Assembly (NCBI GenBank): GCA_035544955.1 | Contig: DASZZN010000007.1 | Span: 62,001 to 126,000 of the forward strand | Source of the DNA: Candidatus Dormiibacterota bacterium | GTDB taxonomy: Bacteria; Chloroflexota; Dormibacteria; CF-121 | Length of the DNA: 64,000 bases | Direction of reading: 5' to 3' | In this document: positions 24,820 to 32,585 of the stretch, piece by piece | How positions within the stretch are numbered: position 1 is the stretch's first letter | How the letters are laid out: each line of letters begins with the position of its first letter | Position numbers and translations under genes: made by a program | The notes under the pieces: model-generated | Seen by the model: the letters and a program-made list of their open reading frames with translations, nothing else | Databases searched by the model: none | Told to the model about the DNA's origin: nothing

Positions 24820-25155
24820 TTAAGCCGGCGCGGGCGTCGGGGTCGCAGCCGGCTTCTGACTGCGGCTGTATGGCGAGCGCTGCTCAGTCGTCGTCAGCCG
24901 CGCCAGGGCCGCCTCTTCGCCGACGTACTTGCTCAGGCGCGCGACGTGTTCCACCGGGACGAAGACTCGATGGCCCTCGGCGTAGTCGAGCTGAAAATAC
25001 TGGGCAATCGTCCCGTCGGTTGCCTCGACCTCCCGGGTTCCCACGTATCGGCTGAGGCCATGCGTGGTATGGAGCACCAGCTCACCGGGATTGAAGGGGG
25101 AAGCGAACTTCGCTGGCAAGACTTCATGATTGTACCCGCCCTCGGCGCGTCTCAA
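24820..25155 (-). CDS. Stand-alone CarD/TRCF RNA-polymerase-interaction-domain protein
   Basis: 111 residues. FNPGELVLHTTHGLSRYVGT, then YFQLDYAEGHRVFVPVEHV and RLSKYVG match the RNA-polymerase-interacting domain of Mfd (TRCF) more closely than CdnL. The helical CarD C-terminal DNA-binding domain is missing; instead there is a Pro/Ala-rich tail. It probably binds RNA polymerase beta. It may be a free RID module or a remnant of an mfd gene. It follows the EamA gene on the same strand by 9 bp. Confidence 0.7.
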   Translation of the reverse strand: MRRAEGGYNHEVLPAKFASPFNPGELVLHTTHGLSRYVGTREVEATDGTIAQYFQLDYAEGHRVFVPVEHVARLSKYVGEEAALARLTTTEQRSPYSRSQKPAATPTPAPA

Positions 25156-25164
25156 ACTCCGCGA

Positions 25165-26007
25165 TCAGGGGACATCTGTGGCGGCCTGCGGGGGTGCCGT
25201 ACGCGTGGCGCCGGCGCTCGCCACCATCACGAGGGCGATCGCGATCAAATCACGAGGCGAGAGCCGCTGACCCAGAAAGAGAAAGCCCGCCGCGGCTCCC
25301 ATCGCGGGCTCGAGGCTCATCAGGATGCCGAAGACCTGCCTCGATAGGCGGCGAAGCGCCGCGAACTCGAGCGAAAACGGGATAGCTGATGACAAGATGG
25401 CGACAATCAGGCCAAGGGCGAGGTTGCGCAGGTTGAGCAGCCGGTTACCCGCGCCGGCGATGCCGAACGGGAGGAGCGCGAGCCCGCCCACGGCGAGCGC
25501 GAAGGCCAGGCCATCCGGTCCGGGCACCAGCCTCCCCACACGCTGGCTGAGGACAATATAGGATGCCCACCCGGCCGCCGCCCCCAGCGCGAAGAGCAGG
25601 CCGAGCGTCGTCACAGCCCCACCACTGAACGACAGCAGCACGACGCCGGCCGCGGCCATCGCCGCCCAGGCGAAGTCGAGCGCCTTGCGTGAGCTCATGA
25701 TCGCGACCCCGAGCGGGCCGATGAACTCGATGGTGACCGCCACCCCGAGCGGGATGCGCGCGATCGCCTGGTAGAAGCAAAGGTTCATGGCGGCGATGAT
25801 CAACCCGAAGAGGACGATGGCGCGCCACTGCCGAGCGTCGAATCGCGGCCATCGTGGCCGCGCGATGGCCAGCAGGATGCAGGCGCCGAACGCGACGCGG
25901 AGGAAGACCGTCCCGGTGGCGCCAAGAAAGGCGAACAGATGCCGGGCGACGGTCGCCCCAACCTGGACAGACGCGATCGCGCCGAGCGCATACAGGGGCG
26001 CGGGCAC
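25165..26007 (-). CDS. EamA family (DMT) transporter
   Basis: 280 residues with ten predicted helices in two EamA repeats, each about 130 residues. The first repeat has LGAIASVQVGATVARHLFAF and VFLRVAFGACILLAIARPRW; the second has VLLSFSGGAVTTLGLLFALG and LEPAMGAAAGFLFLGQRLS, a canonical EamA ending. It resembles RhtA-type threonine/homoserine exporters. Substrate not certain. Confidence 0.88.
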   Translation of the reverse strand: MPAPLYALGAIASVQVGATVARHLFAFLGATGTVFLRVAFGACILLAIARPRWPRFDARQWRAIVLFGLIIAAMNLCFYQAIARIPLGVAVTIEFIGPLGVAIMSSRKALDFAWAAMAAAGVVLLSFSGGAVTTLGLLFALGAAAGWASYIVLSQRVGRLVPGPDGLAFALAVGGLALLPFGIAGAGNRLLNLRNLALGLIVAILSSAIPFSLEFAALRRLSRQVFGILMSLEPAMGAAAGFLFLGQRLSPRDLIAIALVMVASAGATRTAPPQAATDVP

Positions 26008-26079
26008 GCTGCGGCGAGGCAGTCTCAGCTCAGTTCGCGCGATCCCGTGGATGTTACATCGAGACTTTTGAGGTGGCCG

Positions 26080-27309
26080 TCAAGCCGGCGCCGGCAGCGC
26101 CTGGGGTGAAGGCAGGGTCAACTCGGGAACAGCCGGCAGCCAGAACGCGACGCTGGTGCCGGCGCCGGGGTGCGATTCCAGCTTCCACCAGCCTCCGGCG
26201 ATCTGGGCTCGCTCGCGCATCTCGGTCAGACCGAGATGGCCCGGGGCCGATCCATTGCCGTTTGGAGTAAAGCCCCTGCCGTCGTCATCGATCTGTACGC
26301 GCCAACCCTTATCGGCGTTTTCCAGGCGCACCAGAATTAGGTGGGCTCCGGCATGTTTCTGGACATTCGCCAGTGCCTCAATCGCGATCCGGTAGAGGAT
26401 GACCCGCGTTTCGGGCGGCGGCTCCGCAGTTAAGTGGTTTTCGAGCTCGACGACCACGCTCCCGCCGGATTGGATCTGCTCGAGATGCGCCTGCAAAGCG
26501 GCCGCCAGCCCTGACCGATCGAGCGCGAGCGGGCGCAGGTTGAACATCAGGTGACGCAACCGGCTGATCGCTCCCTGGAACGCGTCTTCCAGCCTGTCGA
26601 GAGCCTCGACCTCAGCGTCGGACCTCAACCGTTTGCGTAATTGCTGGAGGCGCAGGCCGGCAGCCGCCATGGCCTGGATGCTGTCGTCGTGGATATCGGA
26701 GGCGATCCGCAATCGTTCCGTCTCCTGGGCGCGCACGAGGTGGACGAGCAGTTCCTCTCGGTCGTGTCCGGCTTTGCGGACCAACTCGAGCAGCGCCAGC
26801 TCGGTCTTCTTCCGTTCGCTGACATCCGCAAGAAGCGCCCTAAAGCAAGCCGTGGCCAGATCGGTCGGCATGCTGAGCTGCGACCGCGCCGCGCGGTGGA
26901 TGGCTTCAACGATTTCTCGGTCGGCTGCCCCCTTCACCAGGTACCCGGACGCGCCCAACTGCAGCATTTCGGACACGCTTTCCATGTCCTCGCGGGCTGA
27001 GAACGCCAGATACCGTGTTGCCGGGGCGCGCACCGCAATCTCGCGCGCCGCCCTTGGGCCACCGCCTCCTGGCATACGCACGTCAAGTAGAGCCACGCGC
27101 GGTCGCTCGCGAGCAGCGATCTCGATCGCTTCATCCGCCGTCGCCGCCACCTCTACCAGTTTGATGCTGGATTCCTCGGAGAGGAGGTCCGCGAGCGCTT
27201 CGCGGATCGCCGCGTCATCATCGGCGATAAGGACCGATACGGTCCGCTCCATATCCCGCGCGACGGCGCTCACCGAGGGTCCTTGCGAATCTCGGGCGGA
27301 GTTAGGCAC
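26080..27309 (-). CDS. Receiver-histidine kinase hybrid (REC-HisKA_3-HATPase)
   Basis: 409 residues. The N-terminal receiver (about 25-145) has SVLIADDDAAIREAL, LLDVRMPGGGG, LAFSAREDM and YLVKGAADR, all phospho-site residues kept. A short linker leads to a NarL-partner kinase core: ERLRIASDIHDDSIQAMAA (phospho-His), RHLMFNLRPLALD, YRIAIEALANVQKHAG (N-box) and QIDDDGRGFTP (G1). So a receiver controls its own kinase, opposite to the usual order. GTG 27309 or ATG 27252 could be the start. It heads no operon; the dual-receiver gene lies just upstream. Confidence 0.9.
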   Translation of the reverse strand: MPNSARDSQGPSVSAVARDMERTVSVLIADDDAAIREALADLLSEESSIKLVEVAATADEAIEIAARERPRVALLDVRMPGGGGPRAAREIAVRAPATRYLAFSAREDMESVSEMLQLGASGYLVKGAADREIVEAIHRAARSQLSMPTDLATACFRALLADVSERKKTELALLELVRKAGHDREELLVHLVRAQETERLRIASDIHDDSIQAMAAAGLRLQQLRKRLRSDAEVEALDRLEDAFQGAISRLRHLMFNLRPLALDRSGLAAALQAHLEQIQSGGSVVVELENHLTAEPPPETRVILYRIAIEALANVQKHAGAHLILVRLENADKGWRVQIDDDGRGFTPNGNGSAPGHLGLTEMRERAQIAGGWWKLESHPGAGTSVAFWLPAVPELTLPSPQALPAPA

Positions 27310-27315
27310 CTCTGC

Positions 27316-27474
27316 CTACAGGCCGTCGGGTTGGATCTTTCGCCGGATCTGGAATAGCAGGCCGCTGGACCGGCGGCGCCGGAAGCCGGTCATTGTGCGG
27401 TCGCTGGAGATGCTCGCGACGGCTGCAAGACGTTTCTGCAGTACTTCCTCATCACTGGGGTTATCGCCCGGCAT
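27316..27474 (-). CDS. Small basic protein between the signalling genes
   Basis: 52 residues from ATG 27474, with AGGAG ten bases upstream: MPGDNPSDEEVLQKRLAAVA, then GFRRRRSSGLLFQIRRKIQPDGL. It overlaps the dual-receiver stop region only slightly upstream and ends just before the hybrid kinase start. Acidic N-terminal and basic C-terminal halves. No known family. It may be a small adaptor or a chance frame. Confidence 0.4.
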   Translation of the reverse strand: MPGDNPSDEEVLQKRLAAVASISSDRTMTGFRRRRSSGLLFQIRRKIQPDGL

Positions 27475-27491
27475 CGCCGGCGTATCTCCTA

Positions 27492-28427
27492 TCACGCCGC
27501 GGCCCATGGTCCGGATCGCCCGGGACGAGGCCAGGTCGTCAGCGCATGTAGCGCGTCGGCCCCGATCTCGAGGACGGTATGCCCTCTGGCGCACGATCGA
27601 ATGTTGTTGGTCAATTCCTGGCTACCGAAGCCCTTAACGATGTAGCCTGCGGCGCCCCCACGAAGCATGGCGACCACCTCGTCCGGGTCATCGCTCGCCG
27701 AGAAGGCGAGGATGCGTGTGCGCGGGGATACACGCTCCAGCTCGAAGGCAACCCGCTCTCCCCCCCACTCGGGCATCCGAACGTCGACCAGAGCGACGTC
27801 CGGTTGCATCGAAGCCGCCACCGTAGTGGCGTCGTCGAGGTTCGTGGCGGTGCCGACCAATCGCAGACCGGCCTCTTCGCTGATCAGCTCGCCGACTGCT
27901 TGCACAACGGCAAGATCATCGTCGACCGCCATAACACGAACCGGACTCTCGCCCAGCATCGAGCTCAACTCCTTATCGACAACCAGTCCCTGGATGACGT
28001 AGCGTCCTAGCTCAGGAGAAAGCACGGCGCGACCTCGCGTGACCTGGAGGATGCCACTCACGATCCGCGTGGGTCGGGTCCCCTTGAGCAGGTAGCCGCT
28101 CGCCCCGGCGCGCAGCATCGCGAGCACGGCGTCCTTGTCACGACGCACAGAAAAGGCCAGCATGCGGGTCTGCGGACAGGCCACGCGGATCCCATTCGCG
28201 GCTTCGATGCCCCCGCCCGGCATGTTCATGTCGAGCAGCGCCACGTCGGGACGAAACGAGCCGGCCAGTTCGATCGCGGACTCCGCGCTGGTGGCCAGGC
28301 CACTGACCACCATGCCTGGCGAGCTGTTGATGACGTCCGCCAGACCGGATCGGACCACCGGACTATCGTCGGCGACCAGCACGGTTTGCGAATGCCGTCG
28401 CCCTCCGTCTCTGGCGACCCCCAGCAT
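27492..28427 (-). CDS. Dual-receiver response regulator without output domain
   Basis: Two complete receiver domains in tandem. The first has TVLVADDSPVVRSGL, LLDMNMPGGG, AFSVRRD and YLLKGTRP; the second, after a ~45-residue linker, has RVMAVDDDLAVVQAV, LVDVRMPEWGG, AFSASDDP and YIVKGFGSQ. There is no DNA-binding or enzymatic output. ATG 28427 sits just before the first strand; ATG 28532 inside the preceding kinase gene is possible. It is probably a phosphate sink or relay between the adjacent kinases and the separate HTH proteins. Confidence 0.85.
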   Translation of the reverse strand: MLGVARDGGRRHSQTVLVADDSPVVRSGLADVINSSPGMVVSGLATSAESAIELAGSFRPDVALLDMNMPGGGIEAANGIRVACPQTRMLAFSVRRDKDAVLAMLRAGASGYLLKGTRPTRIVSGILQVTRGRAVLSPELGRYVIQGLVVDKELSSMLGESPVRVMAVDDDLAVVQAVGELISEEAGLRLVGTATNLDDATTVAASMQPDVALVDVRMPEWGGERVAFELERVSPRTRILAFSASDDPDEVVAMLRGGAAGYIVKGFGSQELTNNIRSCARGHTVLEIGADALHALTTWPRPGRSGPWAAA

Positions 28428-28503
28428 CAGTCGAGGGTAACGTGGACGCAAACGCCAATCCACTGACGAATGTGGGGACTGCGACCTATCTAATTGCGGG
28501 AGG

Positions 28504-29427
28504 TCAGGTGGCGGCGGACTTGTTCGGCTCACTCAGGGGATCCTCTGGAATCCAGGCCCGCACACGGTGCTGGTCGCCGCTGGAGAGTTCGATCTGTGCC
28601 CAGCCACCGGCGAGACGGGCACGCTCCCGAAGCAGTCCGTTTCCAGCCGTACCGGCGCCATCGTGGACGAGGCGCACCATCCAGCCCTGGTCCTCGTCGT
28701 CGAGGTCCACCCTGATCACGCCAATGCCGTCTGAGCAGGCGGCGCCTTTCACGGCCTCCTCGACGATCCGGTAGAGGAGCATGCGGCGACCGGTCGGCGG
28801 GTCACGCTCGAGCCGCGTTTGGACCTCGAACGCTACGCCAGTCTCGCCTTGGACACCTTCGAGCAGCTCGCGAACCGCGGCCGCGATCCCCGAACCCTCG
28901 AGCGCCGCCGGGCGAAGTTCGAACATCAGCTTCCGCAGACGCACCATCGTCAGGTCGAGGAGCTCCTCCAGGGCGGAGACGATCGCAAGCTGCCCCGGGT
29001 CATGCAGAGTGAGCCGAAGGAGCTGCACCCGGAGGCTGGCGGCGGTAACTGCCTGCAGGCTGTCGTCGTGGATGTCGTCCGCGATTCGTTTACGCTCCTG
29101 TTCCAGCGCTCTGAGGATCCGCTCCTCCGCGTGCCAACGGTCAGTGAGGTCGCGCGCCGCGACGAGCCCGACCGCGCCGTGTGCGGTCTTTAGCGGCGTC
29201 GTGCGGAAGTCAACCGGAAATCGGACGCCATCCTTTCGGCGGCCGACCACTTCGAGGCGCTGCGGCTTGAGCGCGCAGCCCCGCATCCAATCCACGCTCG
29301 GGGTCGCCCCAGGCTGGAGCACCATGACCAGTCCCCGTCCAATACAGTCATCGGCCCCGTAGCCGAATAGATCCAGCCAGGGACCGTTGATGCGGCGCAT
29401 GTTGCCGTCAACATCGGTGATGGCCAT
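28504..29427 (-). CDS. PAS-HisKA_3 histidine kinase with degenerate ATPase domain
   Basis: PAS domain first (AITDVDGNMRRINGPW, GRRKDGVRFPVDFRTTPL), then phospho-His helix ERKRIADDIHDDSLQAVTAA and MVRLRKLMFELRPAALEG. In the ATPase domain the N-box reads RIVEEAVKGAACSDG, where the Mg-binding Asn is Gly, and the G1 box is VHDGAGT. ATP binding is therefore doubtful, while the His is intact. The PAS helix LLADLIETVPDAM lies upstream of ATG 29427 in frame without ATG/GTG/TTG, so the start may be a non-AUG codon (ATC 29469, with GAGGG six bases upstream). Confidence 0.82.
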   Translation of the reverse strand: MAITDVDGNMRRINGPWLDLFGYGADDCIGRGLVMVLQPGATPSVDWMRGCALKPQRLEVVGRRKDGVRFPVDFRTTPLKTAHGAVGLVAARDLTDRWHAEERILRALEQERKRIADDIHDDSLQAVTAASLRVQLLRLTLHDPGQLAIVSALEELLDLTMVRLRKLMFELRPAALEGSGIAAAVRELLEGVQGETGVAFEVQTRLERDPPTGRRMLLYRIVEEAVKGAACSDGIGVIRVDLDDEDQGWMVRLVHDGAGTAGNGLLRERARLAGGWAQIELSSGDQHRVRAWIPEDPLSEPNKSAAT

Positions 29428-29526
29428 CGCGTCGGGGACGGTTTCGATTAGATCGGCAAGTAGCGGGATGTTCGGCCCTCGTCGGCGCGACGCGTGGACC
29501 CAGCGCGTTCTTGCTCACTCTGTTGC

Positions 29527-29582
29527 AAATAGGCACAAATGCGCAGGGCTGAAGGCAACAGGGCGCACAATAAAATAGGCAC
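29527..29582. repeat. Direct repeat in the kinase/LuxR divergent promoter region
   Basis: AAATAGGCAC occurs at 29527-29536 and again at 29573-29582, 46 bp apart, in the AT-richer gap between the PAS kinase and the LuxR-HTH gene. Spacing is close to four helical turns. They may be activator binding sites; the protein is unknown. Confidence 0.4.
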
Positions 29583-29678
29583 TCCTGCCGATGCAGTCGC
29601 GGCGAGTGACTGCGACGCTGTGAGCAGAAAGGAATAATAAGACTGCCTCCACTAATACGGCCATCGGAGGCGCAGGGG

Positions 29679-29957
29679 GTGCAATTCCTGGCCACTGGGC
29701 GTGAATCTGCGCCGCTGTCGGCGCAGTTGGAGCTCGGGCAACCTAGCTCGTCACCGTCTGGCCTCGAACACCTGACGCCGAGACAGATCGAGGTGTTGCA
29801 GCTCGTGGCACGCGGGATGACGAACCAGGAGATCGCTGAGACGCTCTTTCTCAGCCGGCGCACGGTCCACGCCCACCTTCGCTCGATCTTTCACAAACTC
29901 GGCGTCGGGCACCGCAGCGCCGCCACGCGATACGCTGTACAGCACGGACTGCTGTAG
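29679..29957 (+). CDS. LuxR-type HTH protein without receiver
   Basis: 92 residues, GTG start with GGAGG nine bases upstream. After a ~28-residue leader comes a full NarL/LuxR DNA-binding domain: HLTPRQIEVLQLVARGMTNQ, then EIAETLFLSRRTVHAHLRSI and FHKLGVGHRSAATRYAVQHG. There is no receiver or other sensor. It is divergent from the PAS kinase. It may partner with the stand-alone receivers nearby, or act constitutively. Confidence 0.88.
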   Translation: MQFLATGRESAPLSAQLELGQPSSSPSGLEHLTPRQIEVLQLVARGMTNQEIAETLFLSRRTVHAHLRSIFHKLGVGHRSAATRYAVQHGLL

Positions 29958-29970
29958 GCAGCAACCGCCG

Positions 29971-30714
29971 TCAGCTGAGGAAGTAGCCGGGTTCGTACGC
30001 AAACGTGTCGTGATGAAGCTTGAGGCACTCCAGAAGGGTCACCCCGTCAAACTCCCGCGCGTCATAGGCGCAGAGCATCACCATCGGAAACCGTTTTGCC
30101 AGTGCGCCGCATTGGTGCTCGAATCGCAGGAAGGCCTCGATCGACTGCACGGCCGCCACTCCCGCAACAGGCTCCCCCAGGAAGCGGAATGGTCCGGGCC
30201 GCTGACGCGTGATATCGATAAAAAGGCCTTCGAGCCGCGTGATGAATTCCTCGGGTGAGAGGGCGATGACCTTGAGCATCGTCAACAGACCGGTGCGCTC
30301 GGCGGCGTCGACGTCGATGCCCTCTCGCTCTAACGCCCGGGCGTACTGCGCTCGTACGTCCGGCAGCGCGAACAGCACACACGCCTGGCCGGACCGGATG
30401 CCATCGCGCAAGAATGGAAGACCCAGGCGAAGACGGCCGGCATCGGAGCTGTAGAAGCTCCCGAGATGACTTCCGAGGCCGACGAGCATGCCCTGCAGCG
30501 AGATGGCGCGCGTCAGGCCAGTCGTAGCCGCCGTCGGCCCACCCTGGTCCGGCCCCATGAAGCGCAGGAGGTCATCTTCCTTGAAGCGGCGTGCCCGCCG
30601 TCGTCCCACCCGGCTTGCGGGGAGCAACCCGGCATCGGCCCAACGGCGCAGCGACGCCTCGCTCGCCCGCAGGAAGCGGGCGGCCTCGCGCGTGGTAAGC
30701 AGTTTATCGCTCAT
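29971..30714 (-). CDS. HTH-MEDS domain regulator (DcmR-like)
   Basis: 247 residues. The N-terminus is a MerR/excisionase-type HTH: LTTREAARFLRASEASLRRW with RVGRRRARRFKEDDLLRFM. Residues ~75-245 are a MEDS domain (HLGSFYSSDAGRLRLGLPFL, RSGQACVLFALPDVRAQY, FRFLGEPV, FPMVMLCAYDAREFDG). MEDS is the sensory domain of DcmR, the dichloromethane-responsive regulator, and of methanogen signal proteins. It lies between the two LuxR-HTH genes and divergent from the second one. Confidence 0.85.
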   Translation of the reverse strand: MSDKLLTTREAARFLRASEASLRRWADAGLLPASRVGRRRARRFKEDDLLRFMGPDQGGPTAATTGLTRAISLQGMLVGLGSHLGSFYSSDAGRLRLGLPFLRDGIRSGQACVLFALPDVRAQYARALEREGIDVDAAERTGLLTMLKVIALSPEEFITRLEGLFIDITRQRPGPFRFLGEPVAGVAAVQSIEAFLRFEHQCGALAKRFPMVMLCAYDAREFDGVTLLECLKLHHDTFAYEPGYFLS

Positions 30715-30723
30715 TGCGCTCTC

Positions 30724-30745
30724 TGCTTAACTGCTATGATAAGCA
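30724..30745. promoter_or_regulatory. Inverted repeat in the MEDS/LuxR divergent promoter
   Basis: TGCTTA (30724-30729) and TAAGCA (30740-30745) are perfect inverted arms ten bases apart, immediately upstream of the HTH-MEDS start and about 55 bp before the second LuxR-HTH gene. A position right at the promoter suits autoregulation by the HTH-MEDS protein. Inference only. Confidence 0.5.
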
Positions 30746-30797
30746 ACAGTTGTCGTGGTGCCTCAAAGACTCTCACATTATCTAAGCGGACGCAATA

Positions 30798-31010
30798 GTG
30801 CCTAGGCGGTCCAGGACGGACGGGCTGACGTCGCGCGAGGTCGAGATCCTGCGGCGGGTCACAAGCGGCCTCACGAACCGGCAGCTTGCGGAGGAGCTTG
30901 GGGTGAGTACCCGGACCATCGACGCTCACCTTCGATCCGTTTACGCGAAGCTGGGCGTCAAATCGCGAAGCGCCGCGACCCGGTATGCCATCGAGCAACA
31001 AATCGTCTAA
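30798..31010 (+). CDS. LuxR-type HTH protein, minimal
   Basis: 70 residues, GTG start, consisting of only the NarL-type DNA-binding domain: GLTSREVEILRRVTSGLTNR, then QLAEELGVSTRTIDAHLRSV and YAKLGVKSRSAATRYAIEQQ. It is similar to the HTH-only protein at 29679 (both share the KLGVxxRSAATRYA ending), so the two are paralogues. No receiver is present. It is divergent from the HTH-MEDS gene. Confidence 0.87.
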   Translation: MPRRSRTDGLTSREVEILRRVTSGLTNRQLAEELGVSTRTIDAHLRSVYAKLGVKSRSAATRYAIEQQIV

Positions 31011-31026
31011 CCGTAGCGGCCGGCAC

Positions 31027-31686
31027 CTAGCCAATCAGTAGGTCGTGGCGAGCGGCGGTCGCCACCGCCTCGAGCTTCGAGTGGGCATCCAGCTTCTCGA
31101 GGATGTCCTGGACGTAACTGCGGATCGTTGTCACGCGCAGCCCCAGCTCGCGCCCGATCGACTTGTTGTCCAGGCCCTCAGCCATCAGCAGCAGCACCTC
31201 GCGCTCCCGGGGCGTAAACTCCGCGCGCAGCCGAATCCGCTCAGCTTCTTCATGCGAGCGCTCGCGGGCCCGCACCAGCAGGTCGGCCAGCTGGGTAGCC
31301 GGGATCATCATCTCCCCATCCGCCGCCTTGCGGACCGCGGTGACGACGTCGGTCGACGCCCGGGACTTGGGCAGAAATACCGACGCGCCTGCCTGCACCG
31401 AGAGCAGCAGCGCGTCTTCGCTGTCGTCGCCGCTGACGAACACCAGGCTGGGGTGCGGATGCAGCGTACGGATGGTTTCACCGGCCTGGGCGCCGGTCCC
31501 GTCGGGAAGCCGGTAGTCCATCACCACGACGTCCGGGCTATCTGACGCCGACATCGCGACGGCATCTCTTACCGTTCCGGCGACGCCGATCACCTTGATG
31601 TCGGCCTCGCGGTCGAGCAGGGCCTGGATGCCCTCGGCCACCAATTGATGGTCTTCGACGAGCAGCACTCGGATTGGTTGTGGCAT
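31027..31686 (-). CDS. NarL/FixJ family response regulator
   Basis: About 219 residues from ATG 31686 (an in-frame upstream ATG at 31758 adds a non-conserved leader). The receiver has IRVLLVEDHQLVAEGI, VVVMDYRLPDGTGA, FVSGDDSED and FLPKSRAS; the DNA-binding domain has EFTPREREVLLLMAEGLDNK, then GRELGLRVTTIRSYVQDILEKLDAH. It is the only complete regulator in the island and a likely output for the two kinases. It runs convergently toward the small LuxR gene. Confidence 0.9.
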   Translation of the reverse strand: MPQPIRVLLVEDHQLVAEGIQALLDREADIKVIGVAGTVRDAVAMSASDSPDVVVMDYRLPDGTGAQAGETIRTLHPHPSLVFVSGDDSEDALLLSVQAGASVFLPKSRASTDVVTAVRKAADGEMMIPATQLADLLVRARERSHEEAERIRLRAEFTPREREVLLLMAEGLDNKSIGRELGLRVTTIRSYVQDILEKLDAHSKLEAVATAARHDLLIG

Positions 31687-31766
31687 AACTCCCCGTGGCC
31701 CCGCAGTTGGTAACGCTCGAAGCAGCAGCTCCTTGCGAGCGCGGACTCGACCCTGCAAATGTTGGT

Positions 31767-32069
31767 CTACGCGGCTTTCTTGTGCTTTCGCGCTGCGGAC
31801 GGCTTGCGGGCGACCGCCGGACGGGCGCGGCGTTTACGCGGCGTCGCTTTGTGCTCGCCCTCCGGCTGGGCGGTCGGCGTGACGGCATGCTCTTTCTCGA
31901 CATGCTCGAGCCCAGCGCTGAGCTTCTTCAATCCAGCCTGTAGGTCGTCAACCCGGTGACGGAGGATGCCCGCGCTGCCCTTCTTCGCCGCGCGAAACCA
32001 CTTTTCGAGGCTGGCATCGGCGTCGCGCAGCATGGCCTCCATCTTGTCGGAACGCCGTGAGCGAGTCAC
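31767..32069 (-). CDS. Small protein with histone-H1-like basic tail
   Basis: 100 residues. The first 60 are charged and helical (MEAMLRDADASLEKWFRAAK, VDDLQAGLKKLSAGLEHVEK); the last ~35 are Lys/Arg/Ala/Pro-rich (TPRKRRARPAVARKPSAARK), like bacterial histone-like tails. It may bind nucleic acid. No family recognised. Confidence 0.55.
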   Translation of the reverse strand: MTRSRRSDKMEAMLRDADASLEKWFRAAKKGSAGILRHRVDDLQAGLKKLSAGLEHVEKEHAVTPTAQPEGEHKATPRKRRARPAVARKPSAARKHKKAA

Positions 32070-32138
32070 GATAATGAAACGGTCTTCCCGGCGCGAGCTT
32101 GCGGGCGGGTCAAAGCCGAAGCGGGTCAGAATAGTCGG

Positions 32139-32585
32139 GTGGTTGACCCATTGCAGTTCACGGTCCGCTGGCCGGTGCGCGGGTACGAGCTAGACAGCCT
32201 GGGACACGTCAACAATGCCGTCTACCTCAGCTGGGCGGAGGAGGTCGCGACGGCGCACGCTGAGGCCGCGGGGTACGGTCGCGACTGGTCGGCCGGTCGC
32301 GGGGGCGGCTGGATCATCCGCAAAACGGAGATCAGCTACCACCGGCCGGCCGTCTATGGCGATGAGGTCGACCTGACTGTTCGGGTGGAGCTGGTTCGGG
32401 GCGCCCGCGGCGTTCGGCGGACGACGATCCGCCGGGTTAGCGATCGCGAGCTGCTGGCGGAGGTGCTGACCGAGTGGGTCTGGGTGCGCCTGAGCGATGG
32501 CCGGCCGGTGGCGGCACCGCGCGAACTGGTGGAACTGGCGGCGGCCGTTACGGCGTCTACGCTGGCGAAGCGCCGAGCGCGCTGA
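32139..32585 (+). CDS. Hotdog-fold acyl-CoA thioesterase
   Basis: 148 residues. FTVRWPVRGYELDSLGHVNN then AVYLSWAEEVATAHAEAAGY is the 4-hydroxybenzoyl-CoA-thioesterase motif, with Asp in place (YELDSLGHVNNAVY). IIRKTEISYHRPAVYGDEVDL is the second conserved block. It hydrolyses acyl-CoA esters; chain preference is unknown. It overlaps the convergent thioredoxin-like gene by 29 bp. Confidence 0.88.
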   Translation: MVDPLQFTVRWPVRGYELDSLGHVNNAVYLSWAEEVATAHAEAAGYGRDWSAGRGGGWIIRKTEISYHRPAVYGDEVDLTVRVELVRGARGVRRTTIRRVSDRELLAEVLTEWVWVRLSDGRPVAAPRELVELAAAVTASTLAKRRAR

